Assembly: GCA_035495555.1 (NCBI GenBank)
Contig: DATJFQ010000079.1
Coordinates: 1-64,000 of the forward strand
Direction of reading: 5' to 3'
DNA: 64,000 nucleotides
Origin: DATJFQ01 sp035495555
GTDB lineage: Bacteria > Acidobacteriota > Vicinamibacteria > Vicinamibacterales > 2-12-FULL-66-21
This document shows, in pieces, positions 48,586 to 57,166 of the stretch (position 1 is the stretch's first letter; every line of letters begins with the position of its first letter). The translations under genes and the position numbers were made by a program. The notes below the pieces were generated by a model. That model ran no database searches. It was not told the DNA's origin and saw nothing but the letters and a program-made list of their open reading frames with translations.

Positions 48586-50388
48586 TTAGAACCCCGCAGG
48601 CCGCTCCTTCGCGACGTCAAACGCCTTTTCCAACGCAACCCCCACCTGCCCGAGCAATCCATCGTCGAAGAGCCGGCCCACGATCGTGATGCCGTGCGGC
48701 ACGCGCCGCGGCGGATCGAATTTCGGCAGCGGGTTCGCCGGATCCGGCGCCCAATCGCTTCTCGCCTCGGAGACGTCCACGAAGCCGGCGCGCAGCGTCA
48801 GCGACGGATGCCCGGTGAAATTCGTGATCGTGAGCTGTTCGTCGCGCAGCGACGGCACGAGCAGCAGATCGACCTCATTGAAGATCCGCGCCATTTCCCT
48901 GGCGACCTTGCGGCGAAGACGGTCCGCCTGCACCGTATCGACCGCAGAGAGGAAACGCGCCTCTCTGAAGAGATTCGGCCACGCGTCTTTGACCTGCACG
49001 CGAAGCGTGCGCAGGCCGCCGTTCAGCGCGAGCTCTTCGAAGGATGCGGCGCCCTCGGCGAAAAGGATTGGATTCAGCGAGGCATACGGCCAGTCGGGCA
49101 ACCGCACCGGCACGAGCTGGAGGCCGAGCGTCTTCATCGTCTCCATGGCGGCGCGATCGACGTCAGTCGCGGGCGCTTCCTTCATCCATTGATCGATGTA
49201 GCCGACTTTCAGCCCGGCCAGATCGGCGGCGGCATCGAAATCGAGCGGCATCGAGACGCTGGAGAGATCGCCGGCATCGGGCCCGTTGATCGCGTGCAGC
49301 ACCAGCATGGCGTCTTCGACGCTTCGCGTCATCGGTCCGAGCTTGTCGAGAGACCAGCACAACGTCATCGCACCGGTCCGTGCGACGCGGCCGAACGTCG
49401 GGCGCAGGCCGGTCACTCCGCATCGCATCGCGGGCGCAACGATGCTGCCGCCCGTTTCGCTGCCGACGGAGAAGGCGACGAGCGCCGCTGCGGTGGCGGC
49501 TCCGGGTCCGGCGCTCGAACCGGACGCCCCCTCTTCGAGCAGCCACGGATTCATCGTCTGGCCGCCGAACCAGATGTCGTTCAGCGCAAGCGCACCGAGC
49601 GACAGCTTCCCGATGAGGACCGCGCCGGCGCCGTCGAGCCGGGCGACCACCGCCGAATCTGCCGACGGCACTCGATCGCGGAAGGGCTCCGCGCCGTACG
49701 TGGTCGGGATGCCTTTCGTGTCGAGGAGGTCCTTCACGCCGTAGGGGACGCCGTGCAACGGGCCGCGATACCGGCCCGCGGCGATTTCCGCATCGGCTGC
49801 ACGCGCACGCTCGAGCGCATGATCGCGCGTGACGGTGATGACGGCGCGAAGTTGGGGGTCGAATCGCGCGACCCGCTCGAGGTAGATATTCGTCAAGCGC
49901 TCGGACGTGAGCTGCCTGGACGCAATCCATCTCGACAGATCGGTGACGGGCGCAAACGCGATGTCAGGATCAGACGAGGGTAGTGGCGGCGGAGCGCCAA
50001 CGCTTCGCACGAATCGATTCCGCACGGGCGGCAGCAAGACCTCCGGAATGACCGGATTCCAAATCGTCGCGGGCGAGTCACCGGCGTCGAGCGCGACCTT
50101 GCGGGGCCCGGTGCGTCGCTCGAGGTACGGCGCCATCGACGTCCGCCACGAGTTGGCGGCCTGCTGGCGCTCGGCTGGCGTCATCGTGATCTGAACCAGT
50201 TTCTCTGCTTCGGCAAAGGTGCCTGGTGTGACGACCGGACCTGACCCGGTGCCGGTGCCGAACGTCGGTGGTGCGCCAGGCGTCGCAGGCGACTGGTCAC
50301 CGAGGGCCGTCGCCGTCGCGCTGCCGGCAACGGCGCCGACGAGAAATCCGAGCGGCGCCCGGATCAGGAACTGGCGGCGTGTGTTCAT
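48586..50388 (-). CDS. Tat-exported amidase-signature-family enzyme
   Basis: 600 residues from ATG 50388. The N terminus MNTRRQFLIRAPLGFLVGAVAGS is a twin-arginine signal (RRQFL). The amidase signature core is complete: the catalytic Lys in LHGVPYGVKDLLDTKG, the cis-Ser and nucleophile region GASGSSAGPGAATAAALVAFSVGSETGGSI, and TGLRPTFGRVARTGAMTL. It carries a long N-terminal extension of about 120 residues, with a Thr/Pro/Gly-rich linker. Family members cut amides, peptide amides or glutamyl-tRNA; the exported form suggests scavenging of amides or peptides outside the cytoplasm. The upstream DNA holds a degraded PAP2 gene. Confidence 0.93.
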   Translation of the reverse strand: MNTRRQFLIRAPLGFLVGAVAGSATATALGDQSPATPGAPPTFGTGTGSGPVVTPGTFAEAEKLVQITMTPAERQQAANSWRTSMAPYLERRTGPRKVALDAGDSPATIWNPVIPEVLLPPVRNRFVRSVGAPPPLPSSDPDIAFAPVTDLSRWIASRQLTSERLTNIYLERVARFDPQLRAVITVTRDHALERARAADAEIAAGRYRGPLHGVPYGVKDLLDTKGIPTTYGAEPFRDRVPSADSAVVARLDGAGAVLIGKLSLGALALNDIWFGGQTMNPWLLEEGASGSSAGPGAATAAALVAFSVGSETGGSIVAPAMRCGVTGLRPTFGRVARTGAMTLCWSLDKLGPMTRSVEDAMLVLHAINGPDAGDLSSVSMPLDFDAAADLAGLKVGYIDQWMKEAPATDVDRAAMETMKTLGLQLVPVRLPDWPYASLNPILFAEGAASFEELALNGGLRTLRVQVKDAWPNLFREARFLSAVDTVQADRLRRKVAREMARIFNEVDLLLVPSLRDEQLTITNFTGHPSLTLRAGFVDVSEARSDWAPDPANPLPKFDPPRRVPHGITIVGRLFDDGLLGQVGVALEKAFDVAKERPAGF

Positions 50389-50394
50389 GCGGGC

Positions 50395-50820
50395 CTCATG
50401 CGGCAACAATCCGGTAAACGGTCCAGTATCCAGTGATCATCCCAACAACGAGAGCGGCCACATCTACCGCCAGCGTGGGAGCCAGGGTCGATCGAGAGCC
50501 GGACATCGTCACGGGAAGATGACCTGAGAAACACGACGTACGCAGCGTACGCGAGCGCGAAGCCGGCGACGACGTCCAGGATGTAGTGCTGCCCGGTGAA
50601 TAAGGTCGAGAGCGCGACCAGGCCTGCACATGCCGCACGCGCCGATGAAAATGTACCAAGGCACAAGCGCGAGGAGCGTCACCACCGGCCAGGTCACGGG
50701 GTACGGGCGGGTCAGGGACGCGCGCACCATGCCCCAGGTGACGCCGTTCGATGTCTGGTCCGCGCGAACGTTTGCCGGAAGCACGGCGATGATGATCGCA
50801 CGGTTTCGGCGGTCACCCAA
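50395..50820 (-). pseudogene. Degraded PAP2-superfamily phosphatase gene
   Basis: Three reading frames together give pieces of one membrane phosphatase. Around 50700-50640 one frame reads RPYPVTWPVVTLLALVPWYIFIGAC (N-terminal helix). Near 50630-50520 a second frame gives LVALSTLFTGQHYILDVVAGFA followed by YAAYVVFL, the PAP2 C-terminal motif with its His. Near 50450-50400 a third frame gives VDVAALVVGMITGYWTVYRIVAA. The central catalytic segments (KxxxxxxRP and PSGH) are missing. So an internal deletion of roughly 100 codons and at least two frameshifts have destroyed the gene. The 541-base region 50389-50929 holds this remnant and the repeat array, nothing else. Confidence 0.7.
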
Positions 50821-50832
50821 TCGACACAGTCA

Positions 50833-50926
50833 CACTCCCAACTCCCAACACCCAAATAGACTTCACCTTCTAACTTCCAACTGGCAAACTGGCAACTGGC
50901 AACTGGCAACTGGCAACTGGCAACTG
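50833..50926. repeat. CAACTGG heptamer array upstream of a winged-helix gene
   Basis: CCAACTCCCAAC words near 50833-50850 lead into at least five tandem AACTGGC units between about 50878 and 50926, ending four bases before ATG 50930. No ribosome site can be seen in it, so the next gene's leader is made of this repeat. Confidence 0.8.
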
Positions 50927-50929
50927 TGC

Positions 50930-51739
50930 ATGCGTATCGAAGTTTCTCCGGAAGCCGAAGAGTATCGGGATGTGCACTGGAGCCGCGAGAGCACGCGGCA
51001 GGTGGAGACGGCGTTCGATGCGGAGCGGTTCATCGAGCGTGTCGGCTTTGCGGCCTGCTTGACGGATGCGCGGCGACCCGGCCCGTCGCTCTACGTCGCC
51101 GTCTGTGGCCGGCGCGACGCGATGATGCCGCGTCACGTGCAGAAGGATCCGGAAGCCTCACAGACGTGGGTGCTCAAGGACGAACTCATCCGGCGCGGTC
51201 GCGTCTATTACGGGAAGCTGGCGGGCGCACGCGCGTTTTTCATCGCGCCCCGCATGATTCGGTACTTTCACGCGGTCTGGGGGGTGCGGCGCGCAGATGA
51301 ACCTCGGCGGCTGAGCCCGTCGGCGCTGGCGATCGTGCGCGTGCTGCGCCGCGAATGGGAGATGGCGACGTCCGATCTCCGGAAGGACGCGCGTGTCAAC
51401 GACCGCAGCCGATTCATCCGTGCGCTCGACGAACTGCAGTCGGCGATGCTGGTCGTTCCGAGCGCCGTCTATTATCAGCCGAAGTTCACGTATATCTGGT
51501 CGCTCGCGGTCGGACGCTTCCCGGAAGAACTGCGGCGCCGGACGGCGCGGGATGTCGCGCTTCGGGAAATCGCGCGCTGCTTTCTTTCGTCCGCCGGGAT
51601 GACCGTACCGGGCGAACTCGCCCGCGTGACTGGCCTGTCGCGGGTCGAGGCCGGACAGGGCAATCGCGCGCTCGTCGCGGAAGGTTACGCGACCTCTCCT
51701 TCGCGCGGTGTGTACCTCCTGACGGCAACGGCACGATAA
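50930..51739 (+). CDS. Winged-helix protein, probably AlkZ-related
   Basis: 269 residues from ATG 50930; the frame is open further upstream but only through repeat and antisense sequence. The core VYYGKLAGARAFFIAPRMIRYFHAVWG followed by LSPSALAIVRVLRREWEMATSDLRKDARVNDRSRFIRALDELQSAMLVVP and SSAGMTVPGELARVTGLSRVEAGQGNRALVAEG looks like tandem winged helices of the kind found in 'AlkZ-related' proteins. The QxQ/QxD catalytic motif of AlkZ/AlkX is not seen, so glycosylase activity is doubtful. The gene starts immediately after a heptamer array and precedes a VOC gene on the same strand. Confidence 0.6.
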   Translation: MRIEVSPEAEEYRDVHWSRESTRQVETAFDAERFIERVGFAACLTDARRPGPSLYVAVCGRRDAMMPRHVQKDPEASQTWVLKDELIRRGRVYYGKLAGARAFFIAPRMIRYFHAVWGVRRADEPRRLSPSALAIVRVLRREWEMATSDLRKDARVNDRSRFIRALDELQSAMLVVPSAVYYQPKFTYIWSLAVGRFPEELRRRTARDVALREIARCFLSSAGMTVPGELARVTGLSRVEAGQGNRALVAEGYATSPSRGVYLLTATAR

Positions 51740-51810
51740 CAGAATTTCGTCACAAAACGCTTCCACTGAGTCGCTTCTCGGCACAGAATCGGCGCTTCTG
51801 GAGGTACGCG

Positions 51811-52566
51811 ATGTCCAACAGCTCACGCGGGCGTTTCGTCTGGTACGACTTGATGACGTCCGATCCGAAAGGGGCGGAAGCGTTCTATCCCAAAGCGGTG
51901 AACTGGGGAGTGCAGCCATGGGACCAGATGGCGTACTCGATGTGGACGGCGAATGGCCAGCCGCTCGGCGGCGTGATGGAGCTTCCGAAGGAGGCTGGCG
52001 CGCCGCCGCACTGGCTCGCGTACGTCTCGGTGCCAGACGTCGATGGCGCCTGCAGCCTCGCAGAGTCGCTCGGCGGCAAAGTGCTGAAGCCAGGTGCCGA
52101 CATCCCGAACGTCGGCCGGTTTGCCATTCTCGAGGATCCGCACGGCGCGCGGCTGGCCGTGTTCACGTCCGCTCAGCCGGCGCAGCCGGACAACGACCCG
52201 GCCGTCGGCGAGTTCTCGTGGCATGAGCTCGCGACGAAGGATTACAAGCAGGCGTTCTCGTTCTACGAAGCGCTGTTCGGCTGGGAACGCAGCGCCGAAC
52301 ACGACATGGGTCCGCTCGGCATGTACTTCATCTTCAAACGGAACGGCCGCGATCTGGGCGGCATGTTCAACGTTTCGCCGCAGATGCCGATGCCGCCCAA
52401 CTGGCTGCATTACATCCGCGTCGACACCGCGGACGCGGCGGCCGAGCGGGTGAAAGCGAATGGCGGCCAGGTGCTGAACGGACCGATGGAGGTGCCTGGC
52501 GGTGATCGGGTCGCGCAGTGCAGCGATCCTCAGGGCGCGATGTTCGCCGTCCACTCGAAAGCCTGA
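51811..52566 (+). CDS. VOC-family (glyoxalase-fold) protein, two-domain
   Basis: 251 residues from ATG 51811 with GGAGG seven bases upstream. Two vicinal-oxygen-chelate modules are seen: residues about 8-120 (RFVWYDLMTSDPKGAEAFYPKAVNWGVQPW...GRFAILEDPHGARLAVFTS) and about 133-250 (GEFSWHELATKDYKQAFSFYEALFGWERS...DRVAQCSDPQGAMFAVHS). The repeated 'W-H/Y-E/D-L-x-T' start and 'DPxGA' end are typical of the hydroxylase-like VOC proteins. Metal ligands are incomplete in the first module. Substrate unknown. Confidence 0.92.
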   Translation: MSNSSRGRFVWYDLMTSDPKGAEAFYPKAVNWGVQPWDQMAYSMWTANGQPLGGVMELPKEAGAPPHWLAYVSVPDVDGACSLAESLGGKVLKPGADIPNVGRFAILEDPHGARLAVFTSAQPAQPDNDPAVGEFSWHELATKDYKQAFSFYEALFGWERSAEHDMGPLGMYFIFKRNGRDLGGMFNVSPQMPMPPNWLHYIRVDTADAAAERVKANGGQVLNGPMEVPGGDRVAQCSDPQGAMFAVHSKA

Positions 52567-52633
52567 GCGCTCTCACGCCGATCCTTCAGCAAGTCGGAGG
52601 ACGCACCTTCGACGGGACGCCTCGATCGCGTTC

Positions 52634-53386
52634 TTACGCAGGCTTTTCCGCGAGGTAGCAGTAGCGGGATAGCCGTCGCTCTTCTGAGAGGCGCTGAACG
52701 CACGCGAGGAACCGCTGCAGCCCTTCGAAGTTGTCGGCGCCCTCCCGCTCCACCAGCGCGGCGTGGTGCTCCGCGCGAGCCGCGTGCCACCGCGCCGCGA
52801 TCGACGCGGCCGCGGGCGTCAGATCTTCGGCGTCGAGGACAAGGAATCCTGCTTCTGCCAGCAGCCGCTCGTTCTCCTTGGGAGGCAGGAAGACGTAACG
52901 GCCAATCGAACTGCGCGTCGCGAGGTCCTCATGGGAGATCAGGCCGGTCACGACCATCGCGTCCGTGAACGAGATGCGGCCGCCAGGGCGGAGCAGCCGG
53001 TGCCAGTCGCGCAGCACGTCCAGCCGGTTCGGGATGTGGCACATGGCGTCGTTCGACACGATCGCGTCGAAGGCGCTCTCCTCGAACGGCAGCGGTGTGC
53101 CCGCATCGACCGGCTGGAACGCGACACGATCGGCCACGTGACGCGCCGCCGCGAGGCGCTCCGCGTTGTGAATGCCGCGGGGATTGATGTCGACGCCGGT
53201 CACTCGGCATCCGCGCATCAGCGCCAGGTAAACCGCGGGGCCGCCGGATCCGCTCCCCACTTCGAGCACGCGCGACGCTGGCCCGATGCCAAGCCGATCG
53301 GCCGACCGCAGCCACTCCTCCGCCGTCATCCAACTGCTCTGCCCGATGTCTTCGCCGTACGTGGCGCGCCGGACCGCCGCTTCCAC
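52634..53386 (-). CDS. SAM-dependent methyltransferase, 5' end probably frameshifted
   Basis: 250 residues from GTG 53386. A class I methyltransferase: motif I RVLEVGSGSGGPAVYLA, acidic Asp in VTGVDINPRGI, motif II DAIVSNDAMCHIPN, and motif III LRPGGRISFTDAMVV. The C-terminal part is helical (LTPAAASIAARWHAARAEHHAALVE). The GTG start is probably artificial. Sequence upstream in this frame (PDAVDLYNNVYGDYESAV) is typical family N terminus but has no start codon. The missing start lies in the adjacent frame at ATG 53475. Restoring the frame would add about 30 residues. Confidence 0.85.
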   Translation of the reverse strand: MEAAVRRATYGEDIGQSSWMTAEEWLRSADRLGIGPASRVLEVGSGSGGPAVYLALMRGCRVTGVDINPRGIHNAERLAAARHVADRVAFQPVDAGTPLPFEESAFDAIVSNDAMCHIPNRLDVLRDWHRLLRPGGRISFTDAMVVTGLISHEDLATRSSIGRYVFLPPKENERLLAEAGFLVLDAEDLTPAAASIAARWHAARAEHHAALVEREGADNFEGLQRFLACVQRLSEERRLSRYCYLAEKPA

Positions 53387-53437
53387 GGCGCTCTCGTAAT
53401 CGCCATAGACGTTGTTGTAGAGATCGACGGCGTCCGG

Positions 53438-53475
53438 CAGAGCTCCCTCCAGTACGCCTCGCGGCGCTGCGCCAT
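53438..53475 (-). other. Out-of-frame N terminus of the methyltransferase
   Basis: ATG 53475 opens with MAQRREAYWREL in one frame. At GAGCTCTGCCG (about 53437-53444) the family sequence continues as LPDAVDLYNNVYGDYE in another frame. Removing one CT from the CTCT run joins them exactly into a normal start. This may be a real mutation, a slippery-site frameshift or an assembly error. Confidence 0.6.
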
Positions 53476-53496
53476 GATAGAGAAATCGGAGGAACG

Positions 53497-53991
53497 ATGC
53501 TCACCAAAGAAATCAGCCCGGCGCTGGCACGCGTCTTCTCTGAACTGACCGTGGGCACGACCCCGCCCGGCGGGTACGTGCTCAATCGAGGCGACGTGGG
53601 TCTGCTCCGATCCCTGGACGCGCGCTCGGCATCTGACGCGTCGAAGAACGTCAACGGCGGGGCCACGATCGCGGCGCACGCGCAGCACCTGCGCTACGGA
53701 CTCTCGCTGTTCAACCGCTGGGCGGCCGAAGGTGGCAATCCTTTCGCGGATGCGACGTGGGACGCGGCGTGGAAGACGTCGACCGTGACGGAGCCGGAAT
53801 GGCAGGAGATCCGCGATGCCTTGCGCCGCGAGGCGCAGCAGTGGCTCGACGCGCTCGCGTCGCCGCGCGAGGTGACCGACCTCGAGCTGACCGGCCTCGT
53901 CGCCAGCGTGGCACACCTCGCGTATCACCTGGGCGCGATCCGTCAAATCGACAAAGGAACGCGCGGACCAACTGAAGGAACCTTCCAGTGA
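53497..53991 (+). CDS. DinB-like four-helix protein
   Basis: 164 residues from ATG 53497 with GGAGG upstream. A DinB-superfamily bundle: GGATIAAHAQHLRYGLSLFNRWAAEGG with a metal-type His pair, and LTGLVASVAHLAYHLGAIRQIDKG with the third His. Function unknown. The start codon is 22 bases from the probable methyltransferase start on the other strand, so both would share control sequences. It ends 13 bases from the SET gene 3' end. Confidence 0.82.
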   Translation: MLTKEISPALARVFSELTVGTTPPGGYVLNRGDVGLLRSLDARSASDASKNVNGGATIAAHAQHLRYGLSLFNRWAAEGGNPFADATWDAAWKTSTVTEPEWQEIRDALRREAQQWLDALASPREVTDLELTGLVASVAHLAYHLGAIRQIDKGTRGPTEGTFQ

Positions 53992-54004
53992 CTCCGGCGC
54001 GACG

Positions 54005-54412
54005 CTAGAGAATTCGACGGCAGCCACGCCGGCAACGGCATCGGATCCCCGCCAGCCCATCGGTGTTGTAGTCGTACGTCAGTTCTTCACCGCGGCGAAT
54101 CCGGCGCGACGCCACGATCCAGATCGTGTGCCGGACGATGTCGACGTAGCAGTTCGGCTCGCACGCGTGGTTGATGTACCGCGCGATGTTGCCCCCGAAT
54201 GCGGCATCGCGCGCCCATCGCGAGTTGATGTTGAACAGCCAGATCCGGCCCCGCGGCAGATAGCGCTGCTCGCGGCGCCACGCTTCTGCCTGAGCGACGA
54301 GCTCCCCCTTGTACTCGACAATCCGCGTGTCCTCGTCGATCGACTGCGCGGCGTAAACTCCCCATCCAGATATCGGTGAACGCCTGCGGACAATCGCCGG
54401 AAGCCTCTGCAC
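54005..54412 (-). CDS. SET-domain protein lysine methyltransferase
   Basis: 135 residues from GTG 54412, the whole protein being one compact SET domain. GWGVY is at 16-20, the SAM/substrate motif NHACEPNC at 81-88, and the catalytic-tyrosine stretch ELTYDYN with Tyr113/Tyr115. A post-SET-like Cys cluster CRCRRGC is at 125-131. NHxC-x-PN plus this cluster is typical of the functional family. Bacterial SET proteins may methylate host or own proteins such as histone-like DNA-binding proteins. No obvious partner is next to it, but a SWIB protein with a Lys-rich tail lies at 10735. Confidence 0.93.
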   Translation of the reverse strand: MQRLPAIVRRRSPISGWGVYAAQSIDEDTRIVEYKGELVAQAEAWRREQRYLPRGRIWLFNINSRWARDAAFGGNIARYINHACEPNCYVDIVRHTIWIVASRRIRRGEELTYDYNTDGLAGIRCRCRRGCRRIL

Positions 54413-54435
54413 AATCCTGATTCAAGCACGGCGGC

Positions 54436-54441
54436 TATAAT
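54436..54441 (+). promoter_or_regulatory. TATAAT -10 box of the M14 peptidase gene at 54463
   Basis: TATAATCGC, in the 50-base divergent spacer with the SET gene, would start transcription near 54448. A GGAGG site then sits six bases before ATG 54463. Confidence 0.55.
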
Positions 54442-54462
54442 CGCGCCACGCGGAGGTCATGG

Positions 54463-57072
54463 ATGGTCAAGGTTGCAAAGCGGTCGGCCGGTGCCCTTCT
54501 GTTCCTGCTCGTCGCCGCGACGGCGGGGGCGCAGGGACACGTACCGACGCCGTCCGAATTCCTGAAGCTCGACATCGGCGGTGACGGCGTGCTCGCAAGC
54601 TACGAACAGATCGTCGCCTATTGGCGCGAGATCGATCGGCTCTCGGATCGCATCACCGTCGAGGACCTCGGGCCGACGACGATGGGCCACCCGATGATCA
54701 ACGCGATCATCAGCTCCCCAGCCAACCTTCAGAAAGTCGAATACTACCGCGACATCAACAATCGCCTCTACGATCCTCGGCGCACGACGCCGGACGACGC
54801 GAAGCGGCTGATCGCCGACGGCAAGACGATCGTCGCCATTCAGATGTCGATTCACTCGACCGAAGTGGCCGCGACGCAGGTCTCGATGGAGCTGGCCTAT
54901 CGCTTCGCCACCGAGAACACGCCGCAGATGCAGGAGGTGCTCGATAACTGCATCATCCTGCTGACCCCCTCGCACAATCCTGACGGCACCCAGATGGTCG
55001 CCGAATGGAACCAGAAGACCGTCGGGACGAAGTTCGAGGGCAGCAACATTCCGTTCCTGTACCACAAGTACGTCGGGCACGATGACAACCGCGACTGGTA
55101 CATGTTCACGCAGAAGGAAAGCCGTCTCACGGTGGAGAAAATCTGGAATCGCTGGCACCCCGAAATCAGCTATGACATGCACCAGATGGGCTCGAACGCG
55201 GCGCGCCTCTTCATCCCGCCGTACGTCGATCCCTGGGATCCGAACGTGAATCCCATTCTGATCTCCGAGATGTCCATGCTCGGTTCGACAATGGCTGCGG
55301 AACTCACCGGCCAGGGCAAGGACGGCGTCGTCATCCACGCGATGTACGACGGCTGGACGCCCGCCCGCGGGTATACGAACTATCACGGCGGCATTCGTTT
55401 TCTGACGGAAGCCGCGAGCGTGAAGCTGGCGAGCCCCATCACGCTGACCTTCGATCAGCTCGGGAAGGGCATCGGCTACGACGCGAAGGAGCGTTCGTGG
55501 AACCTCCCGAGGCCGTGGCGCGGCGGCACGTGGCACCTGCGCAACATCATGGATTACGAGGAAGCAGCCGCCGACGCGCTGCTCGCCAACGCCGCGAAGT
55601 ACCGGGCCACGTGGCTCACGAACTTCTACCGGATTAACGAGGACGCCGTCGGTCGCCGCGACCCGCTCACGGGCAAGGACAAGCCGTATGCGATCGTGTT
55701 CACGGCTGATCAGAAGGATCCGGCGAGCGCCTACAAGCTCCTCGAAACGCTCCAGTTCGCAGACATCGAAGTTCACCGCGCGCGAGCGCCGTTCACGGCC
55801 GACGGCAGGACGTATCCTGCGGGCACGCACGTCATCCTCATGGCGCAGCCGTCCAGCGCGTTCGCGAAGACGCTGACCGAAGTGCAGCACTACCCGGACC
55901 TGCGGCAGTATCCCGGCGGGCCGCCGCAGCGCCCGTATGACGTGACCGCGTACACGATGCCGCTCATGATGGGCGTCGACTGCGTTCAGATACAGCAGCC
56001 GTTCACGGCGGATCTGGAGATGGTCACAGATCCGATCACGACCCCGTCCGGCACCGTCGTCGCGCGCGCGAAGAAGGCGTACACCTTCGCCCACGACAAC
56101 GCGGGCATCATGGCCACGACGCGGCTGACCAAGGCGGGGCTGAAAGTCATCTGGACTCCGACGTCCATCGTCGTCCCCGTCGAGGGTCAGAAAAACGTGC
56201 ACGAAGCCGTCGCGGCGCTGGCGAAAGATCTGCCGATCACAATCAAGGCGGTGAACGACGCGGTCCCGGCGGGCCTCGTCGTGAAAGCCCCACGCGTCGG
56301 TCTGTACAAGTCGTACGTCGCGTCGATGGACGAAGGTTGGACGCGATGGATTTTCGAGCAGTGGGGGATCGATTACACATCGCTCGAAAACAAGGATGTC
56401 CGGGCCGGCAATCTTCGCGCGAAGTTCGACGCCATCGTTCTGCCCCAGCAAGGCACGCGGCAGATGCTGGACGGGTTCACCCCCGGAACGATGCCCGACG
56501 AATACGTGGGCGGGCTTGGGGTCGACGGGGTCGCGGCGCTGAAGGCCTTCGTGGAGGCCGGCGGCACCCTCGTCGCGCTCGACAGCGCGTCGATGTTGCC
56601 GATCCAGGAGTTCAAGCTGCCGGTGAAGAACGTCCTGGCAGGCCTTTCTGGCGAGCGCGGCGATATCGGCGGCGGCGCGATCGGACCGGATTCGGCGGCG
56701 TTCTACGCGCCCGGGTCAATCGTCAAGACAGAGGTGGATACGGCGAGTCCGATTGCCTATGGATCGCCGGCGGAGTCGATCGCATGGTTCGAGCAGAGTC
56801 CCGCCTTTGAGATCTCCGGCGACGCGAAGGCGATCGTCACGTATCCAAAGAGCGGCTCGCCACTGTTGAGTGGATGGCTGCTGGGCGCCGAAAAGCTGAA
56901 CGGCCGCGCCGCCGTGGTCGAAGCGCCGGTCGGTCAGGGCCGCGTGATTCTTTTCGGGTTCCGCCCGCAGTACCGTGCGCAGACGTGGGCCACCTTCAAG
57001 CTGCTGTTCAACTCTCTCTACTACGCGACGGCGGGTCAGGCGTCAGCTTCAGGCGCGCGCTCCGGTCGATGA
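54463..57072 (+). CDS. Large exported M14-family zinc peptidase
   Basis: 869 residues from ATG 54463 (GGAGG six bases upstream). After a signal peptide (SAGALLFLLVAATAGAQ) the M14 domain shows zinc ligands in AIQMSIHSTEVAATQ (HxxE) and PEISYDMHQMGSNAARLFI (His), with TPSHNPDGTQMV and GHDDNRDWYMFTQ between. The C-terminal half (about 430-869) contains a glutamine-amidotransferase-like/flavodoxin-type domain (RVGLYKSYVASMDEGWTRWIFEQWGIDY; YVGGLGVDGVAALKAFVEAGGTLVALD). This long architecture is common in soil Acidobacteria and differs from the shorter M14 at 11237. It is transcribed alone. Confidence 0.92.
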   Translation: MVKVAKRSAGALLFLLVAATAGAQGHVPTPSEFLKLDIGGDGVLASYEQIVAYWREIDRLSDRITVEDLGPTTMGHPMINAIISSPANLQKVEYYRDINNRLYDPRRTTPDDAKRLIADGKTIVAIQMSIHSTEVAATQVSMELAYRFATENTPQMQEVLDNCIILLTPSHNPDGTQMVAEWNQKTVGTKFEGSNIPFLYHKYVGHDDNRDWYMFTQKESRLTVEKIWNRWHPEISYDMHQMGSNAARLFIPPYVDPWDPNVNPILISEMSMLGSTMAAELTGQGKDGVVIHAMYDGWTPARGYTNYHGGIRFLTEAASVKLASPITLTFDQLGKGIGYDAKERSWNLPRPWRGGTWHLRNIMDYEEAAADALLANAAKYRATWLTNFYRINEDAVGRRDPLTGKDKPYAIVFTADQKDPASAYKLLETLQFADIEVHRARAPFTADGRTYPAGTHVILMAQPSSAFAKTLTEVQHYPDLRQYPGGPPQRPYDVTAYTMPLMMGVDCVQIQQPFTADLEMVTDPITTPSGTVVARAKKAYTFAHDNAGIMATTRLTKAGLKVIWTPTSIVVPVEGQKNVHEAVAALAKDLPITIKAVNDAVPAGLVVKAPRVGLYKSYVASMDEGWTRWIFEQWGIDYTSLENKDVRAGNLRAKFDAIVLPQQGTRQMLDGFTPGTMPDEYVGGLGVDGVAALKAFVEAGGTLVALDSASMLPIQEFKLPVKNVLAGLSGERGDIGGGAIGPDSAAFYAPGSIVKTEVDTASPIAYGSPAESIAWFEQSPAFEISGDAKAIVTYPKSGSPLLSGWLLGAEKLNGRAAVVEAPVGQGRVILFGFRPQYRAQTWATFKLLFNSLYYATAGQASASGARSGR

Positions 57073-57166
57073 TGGCGGGATCTGCGCTCGACGGCACGCC
57101 GATTGGCAACGATTTGCGGCCGGACGTGCGCACGCTGTGGACAGGCTGTGCGCGGCCCAGCGTGCC

